DNA of 5,586 nt from Butyricicoccus sp. (GTDB lineage Bacteria; Bacillota; Clostridia; Oscillospirales; Butyricicoccaceae): positions 1 through 5,586 of the forward strand of contig JAUMSA010000289.1 in NCBI GenBank assembly GCA_031293105.1, written 5' to 3'. Under the pieces are notes generated by a model, which did not search any database, was not told the origin of the DNA, and was given only the letters and a program-made list of their open reading frames with translations. Positions 1 through 5,576 of the stretch are shown one piece after another (position 1 is the stretch's first letter; each line of letters starts with the position of its first letter). The position numbers and the translations under genes are program-made.

Positions 1-2
1 TA

Positions 3-170
3 ATGAGCTATACTATTTATTACGGCGGCCAAAACGTTAATGCCAATCGAGATGCATTTTTAGTTTTTTTGAAAGCGATGGCCGACGGGGAAGCCGGTTT
101 GTTGTTCTCCACTTGGCAAACTCAAACCAACGACCCGCCGATTTCAGTGTTTGTGTGGAAAAATCGATAG
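3..170 (+). CDS. Short hypothetical protein or C-terminal end of a longer one
   Basis: An open frame runs from the left edge to a TAG stop and encodes 55 residues if it begins at the ATG at position 3. That ATG overlaps a TAA at 1-3 (TAATG), an arrangement typical of translationally coupled genes, so an upstream gene could end just where this one begins. Equally, the frame may continue upstream and this may be only a protein's last 55 residues; the window cannot decide, since any ribosome site lies outside it. The peptide has no cysteine, no transmembrane segment and no family motif I recognise. It contains an aromatic and beta-rich tail (LLFSTWQ, ISVFVWKNR) that looks like a folded domain rather than random translation. 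I assign no function. Confidence 0.45.
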   Translation: MSYTIYYGGQNVNANRDAFLVFLKAMADGEAGLLFSTWQTQTNDPPISVFVWKNR

Positions 171-323
171 CCGGACGGGGTACACCAGCTAGATGGGCAG
201 GTCAAGCACCCGGATAGACATATAATGTGTATTTTCCAAGTATATATGAGACAATATAACGATACAAGCGGAAGAACGGCGACGCAAGATTGGAACGCAG
301 GCAGCAAAAGAGGCTGGGACTGT
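171..323. other. Intergenic gap between two 3' ends
   Basis: This stretch of about 150 bases lies between the stop of the left-edge reading frame and the stop of the leftward SLOG-fold gene, so the two genes converge on it. It is AT-rich in the middle (about 220-265). I looked for a hairpin followed by a T run on either strand and found no convincing terminator. Only a four-base CAGC/GCTG stem around 305-315 is visible. A TATAAT at 221-226 lacks an acceptable -35 element. Small frames inside it have no ribosome site. Confidence 0.5.
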
Positions 324-854
324 TTATAAGGAGCTCACCTCTGAAAATAGACAGAGCTGGCGGTCGGCCAAGTTGACGATTTCCAGGCCTCGTTTTTTGG
401 CGCACCGGTGTGTAAAAGCGGTGCCGCCGGGCAGACCGTCAAACCAGCAGATCAACCGGGAGGAGCCATTGACCATAAAATGATCGCGGGCATAAAAACA
501 ATCCGGTGTATAAAATTGTGCCAAAGAATGGACAAAGTCGGCGCGCAGCAGGACTTTTTGATAACAGGTTTTCCAGCCGGACTCCCAACTATTGGCCTGC
601 CCGTCAAAGGGGATGGCACACAAAAGCCGAATGGGCAGCTGGTCCCGCTGGCGCAGAACAGCCTGCGCGGCCCACAGGTCAAACCCGCGGCTCATACCGG
701 TGACAAATAGTCGATAACCGTCCGCAAAAGCGCGGACAATGGCCTTGTCCAGTTGGGATTGGAGGGCCGCAGGAATGGCCGGACCGGCTGCACGCCAAGC
801 AGGAATTTTTTCCGGGCGGTAGCCGGAAAAGCAACAAGTCACGCGATAATCCAA
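324..854 (-). CDS. DUF1273 / YpsA-like SLOG-fold protein
   Basis: This encodes 176 residues, the usual size for the DUF1273 (YpsA) family, which belongs to the SLOG superfamily of Rossmann-like nucleotide-binding proteins related to DprA and LOG. Visible family marks are FSGYRPEK (residues 9-16), VTGMSRGFDLWAA (51-63, the glycine-rich loop and following helix), AIPFDGQ (80-86), the segment around 117-131 that ends in FMVNGSS, and the GGT at 143-145, expected to line the ligand pocket. It has no signal peptide or membrane segment, so it should be cytosolic. The start is a TTG at 854-852, chosen because GGAGGGG lies five bases upstream and no ATG in this frame fits better. In Bacillus, YpsA has been tied to cell division and stress, but the biochemical role is unsettled and I do not transfer it. 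The gene is monocistronic in this view, divergent from the YihY-family gene, and has an unusual promoter with two LexA-like boxes. Confidence 0.9.
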   Translation of the reverse strand: MDYRVTCCFSGYRPEKIPAWRAAGPAIPAALQSQLDKAIVRAFADGYRLFVTGMSRGFDLWAAQAVLRQRDQLPIRLLCAIPFDGQANSWESGWKTCYQKVLLRADFVHSLAQFYTPDCFYARDHFMVNGSSRLICWFDGLPGGTAFTHRCAKKRGLEIVNLADRQLCLFSEVSSL

Positions 855-858
855 GTGA

Positions 859-865
859 ACCCCTC
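859..865 (-). promoter_or_regulatory. Ribosome binding site deciding the TTG start
   Basis: On the minus strand GGAGGGG precedes the TTG at 854 with a five-base gap. It is the only good Shine-Dalgarno sequence near the 5' end of the SLOG-fold gene and supports a non-ATG start. Confidence 0.75.
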
Positions 866-870
866 CGAAT

Positions 871-884
871 CGAAAATTTGTTCG
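871..884. promoter_or_regulatory. LexA-like (SOS) box 2, at the transcript start
   Basis: Read on the minus strand it is CGAACAAATTTTCG, again one mismatch from CGAAC-N4-GTTCG. The nine bases CGAACAAAT are identical in both boxes, which are 25 bp apart, so they form a direct repeat of the same oriented half plus a degenerate second half. It overlaps the predicted start of transcription of the SLOG-fold gene. Confidence 0.5.
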
Positions 885-889
885 TATTT

Positions 890-918
890 AGTATACCAAC
901 ATTTGTTCGAAAAATCAA
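890..918 (-). promoter_or_regulatory. Sigma-A promoter of the SLOG-fold gene
   Basis: On the minus strand TTGATT (918-913) and TATACT (895-890) are separated by exactly 17 bases. This predicts a transcript start near 883 and a leader of about 29 bases before the TTG codon. The spacer holds one LexA-like box and the start site lies in another, so repression by LexA would be sterically natural. Confidence 0.65.
896..909. promoter_or_regulatory. LexA-like (SOS) box 1, in the promoter spacer
   Basis: Read on the minus strand it is CGAACAAATGTTGG. Compared with the Gram-positive SOS box core CGAAC-N4-GTTCG it differs at one of ten defined positions. It lies exactly between the -35 and -10 elements of the leftward promoter. 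The assignment comes from motif reading only; no lexA gene is in the window. Confidence 0.55.
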
Positions 919-952
919 GGGAGATTGCAATTTTTTTGCCGAGGGATTTTGG

Positions 953-981
953 TTGTCAAGATCGGGTAAAGCTGGTACAAT
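953..981 (+). promoter_or_regulatory. Extended -10 sigma-A promoter of the YihY-flavoprotein operon
   Basis: TTGTCA (953-958) and TACAAT (976-981) have a 17-base spacer, and a TG at 973-974 gives an extended -10 (TGnTACAAT). Transcription should start near 988, so longer in-frame starts at 878 and 980 would not be on the transcript. This argues for translation from the ATG at 1010. Confidence 0.7.
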
Positions 982-1009
982 GATAACAACAATTTTGGGA
1001 AAGGGGAGG

Positions 1010-1885
1010 ATGATAACGGCAGGTCATAGCCATTTTTGGATTATCCGGCAACTTTTTAGCCGGTATTTTCGGGAAGGCATCCCTCAGGCGGCTGCCGAAT
1101 TGTCGTATTTCCTGTTATTTTCCTTTTGTCCGATTCTGATGTTTCTTACATCGGTTCTAGCGCAGATTCAGCTGTCTGATGAGGCAATTTATACTTTCAC
1201 ACAGTTCTTGCCCCATTCGGTGCAAGCCATGATTCGAAACTATATTTCCTATGTCTATGCGCAGCCCATCGTGCGCCCGATGCTGGTGGGCACAATCCTG
1301 ACGATTTATTTCTTATCGCGCGCAGTGCGCTCCCTGATGCGCTCGGTCAATCAGATTTATCGGGTACATGGCCGGCGGGGGACGCTGTATCAAATCGTTA
1401 TGTCCTTGGTGTTCACCTGTGGCTTTTTGCTTGCTATTATTGGGACCTTGGCGCTCGTGGTCTTTGGCCGCACGGCGTTTCGGATGCTGCGCGAATGGTT
1501 CCCAGTGCCGCCCATGCTGACCGATGCCATTGAAGGGGTTTCCATGCCGTTGGCAACCGTCATCATCTTTTTCTTTGTACTGCTCGTTAACAAATTGCTG
1601 CCCAATATGCGGCTGAAATGGCGGCAGGTGCTGCCGGGGTCTTTGTTGTCGTTTGGAGCGTGGGTTGCGATTTCAGTCGCATTTTCGTTTTATGTCGATA
1701 ACATGGGGCGGTATTCGCTGTTATATGGTTCGCTCGGTACCATTATTATTTTGATGCTGTGGCTTTATATGACCAGCATCACTCTTTTGATTGGGCCTAT
1801 GCTCAACCACACGCTTTTGCTCTGGCGGATGCATCGAAAGAAAGGGGCGTCGGAAGGCGCTGTTTCAAATATAAGGGAGGAATAA
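1010..1885 (+). CDS. YihY/BrkB family inner membrane protein
   Basis: This encodes 291 residues, typical of the YihY/virulence factor BrkB family (often mislabelled ribonuclease BN). Six hydrophobic segments are visible, at roughly residues 31-52, 91-105, 127-152, 180-200, 208-230 and 241-266, so it is an integral cytoplasmic-membrane protein. Family marks are the amphipathic N-terminal region leading to PQAAAELSYFLLFSFCP (25-41), the SLMRSVNQIY stretch (108-117), and the last helix YGSLGTIIILMLWLYMTS (239-256). The tail is basic and hydrophilic. The biochemical function of the family is not firmly known; a transporter role is a guess. The start at 1010 sits directly behind GGGGAGG with almost no spacer, which is tight; the in-frame ATG at 980 lies inside the -10 element and has no ribosome site. 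The 8-mer ATGATAAC occurs at both positions. The gene heads an operon with the flavoprotein, whose ribosome site lies within its final codons. Confidence 0.88.
   Translation: MITAGHSHFWIIRQLFSRYFREGIPQAAAELSYFLLFSFCPILMFLTSVLAQIQLSDEAIYTFTQFLPHSVQAMIRNYISYVYAQPIVRPMLVGTILTIYFLSRAVRSLMRSVNQIYRVHGRRGTLYQIVMSLVFTCGFLLAIIGTLALVVFGRTAFRMLREWFPVPPMLTDAIEGVSMPLATVIIFFFVLLVNKLLPNMRLKWRQVLPGSLLSFGAWVAISVAFSFYVDNMGRYSLLYGSLGTIIILMLWLYMTSITLLIGPMLNHTLLLWRMHRKKGASEGAVSNIREE
1875..1880 (+). promoter_or_regulatory. Ribosome binding site inside the upstream gene
   Basis: GGGAGG lies in the last codons of the YihY-family gene, nine bases before the flavoprotein ATG at 1890. With only 4 bp between the genes, translation of the two is probably coupled. 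Confidence 0.7.
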
Positions 1886-1889
1886 AGAT

Positions 1890-2522
1890 ATGAAAATCGT
1901 AGCGATTAACGGCAGCCCGCGGAAGGGCGGTAACAACGCACAATGCCTGGAACGGATGGGCAAGGTCTTTGCCGCCGAAGGCATTGATTTTGAAGTGGTT
2001 CAGCCGGGCGCCCAGGTAAAACCCTGCTTGGCATGCTATCATTGCCTGAACACCGGTTCGCTGCACTGCATTCAAAAAGATGATATGGTCAATGAAATCA
2101 TCGACAAGTGCATCGAAGCCGACGGCATCATCCTGGCGTCGCCGGTCTACCATGGCGGCATTGCGGGCAATATGAAATGTGTGATGGACCGCATCCTGCT
2201 GGCTGCTTGCTGTGGACAGAACCAGTTCCACCACAAGGTGGGCGCCGCGCTGTGCACCCTGCGCCGGTCGGGCGGTATGGAGACCTATCAGCAGCTTTTG
2301 GGGCTGATGGATGCCATGGAAATGGTGATTGTGACTTCGGACTACTGGAATGCAGTTCATGGCGCCGAGATTGGGGAAGCGATGCAGGACGTCGAAGGTG
2401 TGGAAGTGATCGAAAAGCTGGCGCGCAATATCGCTTGGATGGTCAAGGTCATCGATGCCGCGAAGGGCAAGATCGACCCGCCGGAAACCCATCCGCGTAC
2501 TATGATGAATTTTATTCGATAA
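1890..2522 (+). CDS. Flavodoxin-fold FMN reductase with iron-sulfur flavoprotein-like cysteines
   Basis: This encodes 210 residues of the NADPH-dependent FMN reductase / flavodoxin-like family. GSPRKGGN (8-15) after the first beta strand is the FMN phosphate loop, and SPVYHGGIAGNMKCVMDR (84-101) is the second flavin-contacting region. The C-terminal TMMNFIR resembles the NFIR ending common in clostridial members. Between them Cys46, Cys49, Cys52 and Cys60 form C-x2-C-x2-C-x7-C, which fits the compact motif that binds a 4Fe-4S cluster in Isf-type iron-sulfur flavoproteins. Cys107 and Cys108 are adjacent further on. The likely role is cytosolic electron transfer or reduction of quinones, nitro compounds or oxidants using FMN; the physiological substrate cannot be read from the sequence. 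It is the second gene of the operon with the YihY-family protein and is followed at once by a strong terminator. The family call is firm; cluster binding is inference. Confidence 0.88.
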   Translation: MKIVAINGSPRKGGNNAQCLERMGKVFAAEGIDFEVVQPGAQVKPCLACYHCLNTGSLHCIQKDDMVNEIIDKCIEADGIILASPVYHGGIAGNMKCVMDRILLAACCGQNQFHHKVGAALCTLRRSGGMETYQQLLGLMDAMEMVIVTSDYWNAVHGAEIGEAMQDVEGVEVIEKLARNIAWMVKVIDAAKGKIDPPETHPRTMMNFIR

Positions 2523-2526
2523 AGCG

Positions 2527-2565
2527 AAACGGACGGAATCCTTTGAGAATTCCGTCCGTTTTTTT
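2527..2565 (+). terminator. Intrinsic terminator between convergent genes
   Basis: A perfect 12-base stem (AACGGACGGAAT at 2528-2539 with its complement at 2549-2560), nine-base loop and a seven-T run (2559-2565) form a strong rightward terminator five bases after the flavoprotein stop. Leftwards the same hairpin is followed by a poorer T tract, so it may also act, less efficiently, on the cutC transcript. Confidence 0.92.
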
Positions 2566-3307
2566 ATGCCTGTTCGAGGACTGTCCGCGCCGCCCGGATG
2601 GCAGCTGCATCGGTTTGCCAGATTTGGTCTTCCGGGATGCCGGGAAGGCCCATAAACACATCGGCATTGCGGTAACGCATGCAGCTGTGTATTACGGTCT
2701 TGCCCGACATGTGAAAGCTGGAAAGCGGGGTATCCTGCACAAGGCTTGCGATGGCCTGCGCCTGAATACCCGCTCCGGCCAGGATTTCGATATCGCCTGC
2801 CTGGGCGTGCAGCTTGGTTAAAAGTTCTTTACCTTCCAAAGCGCTGGCCTTGGCGCCCGACGTCAGAATGGTCGCAATCCCAAGCTTTTTTGCCTGGTCG
2901 AGTGCCTTTTGTGGGTCGGAGCAGACATCAAAGGCGCGATGGAGCGTAACCGGAAGGCCTCCCGCAGCCTCCATCAAACGAGACATGGCAGCAAGGTCCA
3001 AGTCGCCGTCTGGGGTCAGGCAGCCGATGACGACCCCATCTGCACCAGCCGCCCGGAAGGTGTGTACTTCGGCCTCTAAGATGGCCAGTTCATCTTCGTC
3101 ATAAAGAAAATCACCAAAACGCGGGCGAAGCAGTACCCGGATCGGCAGATCAACCGACTCGCGTACACGGGAGAAGAGTGCCAGACTGGGCGACGTGCCG
3201 CCGATGATGAGGTTGGCGCACAGCTCCAACCGGGTTGCGCCACCGGTCTGGGCAGCACGGGCAGAGGCCACACTGTCCACACAGCATTCCAAGGTAAAAT
3301 GTTTCAT
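2564..3307 (-). CDS. cutC: CutC family protein (copper homeostasis family)
   Basis: This encodes 247 residues, normal for CutC, a TIM-barrel family. Family marks are LECCVDS (7-12), GGATRLELCANLIIGGTSPS (22-41), LLRPRFGDFLY (59-69), GADGVVIGCL (88-97), LHRAFD (122-127), ILTSGAK (147-153) and the late FHMSGK (198-203). There is no signal peptide, so it should be cytosolic. CutC proteins were named for copper tolerance in E. coli, but that phenotype was later traced to the small RNA MicL, which is encoded in that gene's 3' region, so a copper role here should not be assumed; the enzymatic activity is unknown. The ATG at 3307 has AAAGGA seven bases upstream. The stop codon falls inside the T run of the terminator of the converging flavoprotein gene. 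It is transcribed alone from a promoter containing an inverted repeat. Confidence 0.93.
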   Translation of the reverse strand: MKHFTLECCVDSVASARAAQTGGATRLELCANLIIGGTSPSLALFSRVRESVDLPIRVLLRPRFGDFLYDEDELAILEAEVHTFRAAGADGVVIGCLTPDGDLDLAAMSRLMEAAGGLPVTLHRAFDVCSDPQKALDQAKKLGIATILTSGAKASALEGKELLTKLHAQAGDIEILAGAGIQAQAIASLVQDTPLSSFHMSGKTVIHSCMRYRNADVFMGLPGIPEDQIWQTDAAAIRAARTVLEQA

Positions 3308-3364
3308 AGATGGTTCCTTTCCGACAGCCGAATACAGAAACTTGCAGTAGAACGATTTGGAGAT

Positions 3365-3393
3365 ATTATAGCATGGATTTCAGTCCATGCAAA
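3365..3393 (-). promoter_or_regulatory. Extended -10 promoter of cutC
   Basis: On the minus strand TATAAT (3370-3365) is preceded by TGC, giving an extended -10, and a weaker -35 TTTGCA (3393-3388) stands 17 bases upstream. The start should be near 3358, leaving a leader of about 50 bases. The consensus -10 and poor -35 suit a regulated or activator-assisted promoter. Confidence 0.7.
3371..3390. promoter_or_regulatory. Perfect inverted repeat in the cutC promoter, candidate operator
   Basis: GCATGGA and TCCATGC are perfect complements separated by six bases. The dyad occupies the whole -35/-10 spacer, overlaps three bases of the -35 and includes the TG of the extended -10. It lies upstream of the transcript start, so it would act as DNA, not RNA. 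The placement fits a dimeric repressor or a spacer-binding activator; which one is unknown. Confidence 0.55.
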
Positions 3394-3482
3394 GATAACA
3401 GTTGGGGAGGAAAAAAACGGATTTCCTACACTTTGTGAAAAAAATCTGGGCCACTATCGGAGGAAAATCCCTGCATTGCCAC

Positions 3483-3511
3483 TTAAAATATAGCATTCTT
3501 TGTGGTATACT
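3483..3511 (+). promoter_or_regulatory. Probable extended -10 promoter of the GH13 gene
   Basis: TATACT (3506-3511) preceded by TGG gives an extended -10. A weak -35 (TTAAAA, 3483-3488) lies 17 bases upstream. The predicted start is near 3518, which gives a leader of about 158 bases to the chosen start codon. Confidence 0.55.
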
Positions 3512-3585
3512 TATTCTGTATTATGCTGAAAGAAGCCGATCAGAGCAAGGGCCGAACCGGTGAGAAGGGCACTGACAGGGGCAGC

Positions 3586-3605
3586 GCCGCCAAGGAAGAG
3601 GCGGC
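3586..3605 (+). other. GC-rich hairpin in the GH13 leader
   Basis: GCCGCC (3586-3591) and GGCGGC (3600-3605) can pair around an eight-base purine loop. No T run follows, so it is not an intrinsic terminator. It could shape the leader RNA; no known regulatory RNA class is recognised. Confidence 0.35.
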
Positions 3606-3660
3606 TGGCAACTTTTGGCCATTCTATGGATGGATGCACAGAGCAAATGTGTGTCGGTCA

Positions 3661-3667
3661 AAGGAGA
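3661..3667 (+). promoter_or_regulatory. Ribosome binding site of the GH13 gene
   Basis: AAGGAGA stands eight bases before the ATG at 3676 and decides that start over the in-frame ATG at 3523, which has no Shine-Dalgarno sequence. Confidence 0.85.
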
Positions 3668-3675
3668 TTCATTCA

Positions 3676-5562
3676 ATGAGCAAAATTTCGAGTATTTACT
3701 GTTCCCGAAGGGAGGAATGCAAGCGCCCGTATGGCGCGGTTCCAAGCGGGGAAATGGTAAAATTCTGTATCTATCCGTTGCGTTCGGCGGGTGTTCTGCA
3801 TGCCAAGCTGTTGCTTTGCGCAGATGGCGCACAGCCGGAAAGTATCGATATGCACTGGGATGGGTATTGCGGCGCGCGGGACTGTTACACGGTTTCGGTT
3901 CCAGCGGGTGCGCCCGGCCTGTTTTGGTACTATTTTAAGATTCAAACCCCGGAAAATGAGCATTTTATCTGCCGCAGCATGGGCGGCGAAGGCACAGTTC
4001 GGGAAGAGCTGGGCGACCAGTTTCAGATGACCGTCTTTGATGGAAGTTATACGGTTGCATCCTGGTTTGGCAAGGGCATCACTTACAACATTTTCCCCGA
4101 CCGCTTCAACCGGACCTGCGTGCCGCCGGAGGACGGTTATCGTTCGGTTCGGCATGTGCACGAAAATTGGTCGGACACACCGGTTTACCTGCCCGATGAG
4201 CGCGGCGAAATCCTCAACAACGATTTCTTTGGCGGCAGTTTGCAGGGTGTTTTGGCCAAGCTGGATTATCTGGAAAGCCTGCATGTCAAGACTTTGTACT
4301 TTAACCCCATGTTCGAGGCGTTTTCCAATCACCGGTACGATACCGGCGATTATAAGACCATCGACCCGATGATGGGCACCGAGGAGGATTTCAGACAACT
4401 CTGCGCGGAAGCCGAAAAACGCGGCATGCGCGTGATTTTGGACGGTGTTTTCAGCCACAACGGCTATGACAGTAAATATTTTAATGCCCGCGGGCATTAC
4501 GACAGCGTAGGTGCCTATCAGTCCAAGGAATCCCCTTATTATGATTGGTATGACTTTTCCCATTGGCCGGACCAGTATTCGTCCTGGTGGGGCATCTATA
4601 CGTTGCCGCAGGTCAATGAGATGAACCCCAAATATTTGGACTATATCATTGAGGGCGAGGACAGCGTCATCCGACACTGGCTCAAAGCCGGTGCATCCGG
4701 CTGGCGGTTGGATGTGGCCGACGAACTGCCGGATGCCTTCATTGCCAAGCTCAACCAAGCGGCGCGCGAGACCAAAGCCGACGCGCTGGTGGTGGGCGAA
4801 GTGTGGGAAGATGCGTCCAATAAGATCAGTTATGATGTGCGTCGCCGGTATTTTCAGGGCGGCGAACTGGACAGCGTGATGAATTATCCGCTGCGGGACG
4901 GCATTATGGGCTTTTTGACCGGCGCATCTGCCGAAGATTTTGTCGAACGCATGGAATGCCTGCGTGAGAATTATCCCCGTGCGGTTTTCTATAACCTTAT
5001 GAACATTATCGGCACGCATGATACGCCGCGCGCCATCACAGCGCTTGGTGCCGGCCCGGGCGATTGGAATGCCAGCCGGGAATTTCGTGCTGAACACCGG
5101 CTGACCGGTGAAGCGTTGGCGCATGCCAAACGGCTACTCCAGATCGCGGCGGTCATCCAGTTCACCATGCCGGGGTCGCCGACCATTTACTATGGCGACG
5201 AAGCCGGGCAGCAGGGATATGAGGACCCGTTTAACCGGCGCACCTATCCCTGGGGCCAGGAAGACACCGAACTGCTGGCGTTTTACCGCACACTGTGCGG
5301 CGCACGGGACGGCAGCGAGGCCCTCATCGACGGCGATTTGGAATTTTTGGACGCCGACGGGGCGGTCTTGCTCTATCAGCGCATCACACCGGACGAACGG
5401 GTTTTGGTGGCGATCAATCGCGGAAACGAATCGGTACACTATGCCATTGGCGGAGCCGAACGGCTGTGTGAACTTTTGACAGGCGAAGAATATGAGATGG
5501 AAGAGGAGGAACTCATTCTGGAATTGCCGGCGATGAGTGCCCAACTGTTCCGGATGGACTGA
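3676..5562 (+). CDS. Intracellular GH13 alpha-glucan hydrolase (neopullulanase/cyclomaltodextrinase type)
   Basis: This encodes 628 residues. It hydrolyses alpha-1,4 (possibly alpha-1,6) bonds of maltodextrins, cyclodextrins or pullulan-like glucans in the cytoplasm, since there is no signal peptide. Residues 1 to about 125 form an N-terminal beta-sandwich-like domain, as in neopullulanase-type enzymes. The TIM barrel begins at ITYNIFPDRF (135-144). Conserved regions are visible: DGVFSH (Asp256-His261), LPQVNEMNP, GWRLDVADE with nucleophile Asp346, VVGEVWEDAS with acid/base Glu375, and NIIGTHDTPR with Asp449. IYYGDEAG (504-511) follows, and a C-terminal beta domain covers about 545-628. All three catalytic acids are present, so it should be active. 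The start at 3676 is set by AAGGAGA; the frame is open back to 3502 but that extension is hydrophilic and unlike the family. The GH13 subfamily and substrate preference cannot be settled by eye. A further gene starts 14 bases after its stop, suggesting a maltodextrin-use operon. Confidence 0.93.
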   Translation: MSKISSIYCSRREECKRPYGAVPSGEMVKFCIYPLRSAGVLHAKLLLCADGAQPESIDMHWDGYCGARDCYTVSVPAGAPGLFWYYFKIQTPENEHFICRSMGGEGTVREELGDQFQMTVFDGSYTVASWFGKGITYNIFPDRFNRTCVPPEDGYRSVRHVHENWSDTPVYLPDERGEILNNDFFGGSLQGVLAKLDYLESLHVKTLYFNPMFEAFSNHRYDTGDYKTIDPMMGTEEDFRQLCAEAEKRGMRVILDGVFSHNGYDSKYFNARGHYDSVGAYQSKESPYYDWYDFSHWPDQYSSWWGIYTLPQVNEMNPKYLDYIIEGEDSVIRHWLKAGASGWRLDVADELPDAFIAKLNQAARETKADALVVGEVWEDASNKISYDVRRRYFQGGELDSVMNYPLRDGIMGFLTGASAEDFVERMECLRENYPRAVFYNLMNIIGTHDTPRAITALGAGPGDWNASREFRAEHRLTGEALAHAKRLLQIAAVIQFTMPGSPTIYYGDEAGQQGYEDPFNRRTYPWGQEDTELLAFYRTLCGARDGSEALIDGDLEFLDADGAVLLYQRITPDERVLVAINRGNESVHYAIGGAERLCELLTGEEYEMEEEELILELPAMSAQLFRMD

Positions 5563-5576
5563 AAGAAGGGGTCAAC

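Larger units (their letters stand above)
3308..3675. other. Intergenic region with divergent promoters of cutC and the GH13 gene
   Basis: These 368 bases separate two divergent genes. The left part (3358-3393) is the cutC promoter with its dyad. The middle (3394-3475) is purine-rich with a diffuse imperfect inverted repeat (GGATTTCCT at 3419-3427, AGGAAAATCC at 3461-3470) and no recognisable element. The right part holds the GH13 promoter (3483-3511) and a leader of about 155 bases. I found no catabolite response element with the usual CG centre, no tRNA-like fold and no riboswitch class I know. Short frames here lack ribosome sites. Confidence 0.6.

Noticed and set aside
221..226. TATAAT as a rightward promoter
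   Set aside because: No hexamer resembling TTGACA lies 16-18 bases upstream, and nothing codable with a ribosome site follows it.
246..329. 27-residue plus-strand frame starting at an ATG
   Set aside because: It has no ribosome site, runs into the 3' end of the opposing gene, and its composition shows nothing protein-like.
878..1009. N-terminal extension of the YihY-family protein from an ATG at 878 or 980
   Set aside because: The extension crosses both divergent promoters, has no ribosome site and is unlike the family N-terminus; the predicted transcript starts after 980.
1803..2492. 229-residue minus-strand frame and overlapping plus-strand frame near 2108-2821
   Set aside because: Both shadow the flavoprotein and CutC genes, which have clear family motifs; the frames themselves have none, and the plus one runs through the terminator.
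3419..3470. Imperfect inverted repeat between the cutC and GH13 promoters
   Set aside because: The arms are short, one has an extra base, and they are more than 30 bases apart in purine-rich sequence; chance is a sufficient explanation.
3512..3675. Known riboswitch or T-box in the GH13 leader
   Set aside because: I compared it by eye with the cores of T-box, cobalamin, SAM, lysine, glycine, c-di-GMP, ZTP and guanidine elements and found no matching conserved core.
3673..5124. Long 483-residue open frame on the minus strand
   Set aside because: It lies entirely opposite the GH13 gene, has no family motifs, and is explained by the GC-rich codon use of the true gene.
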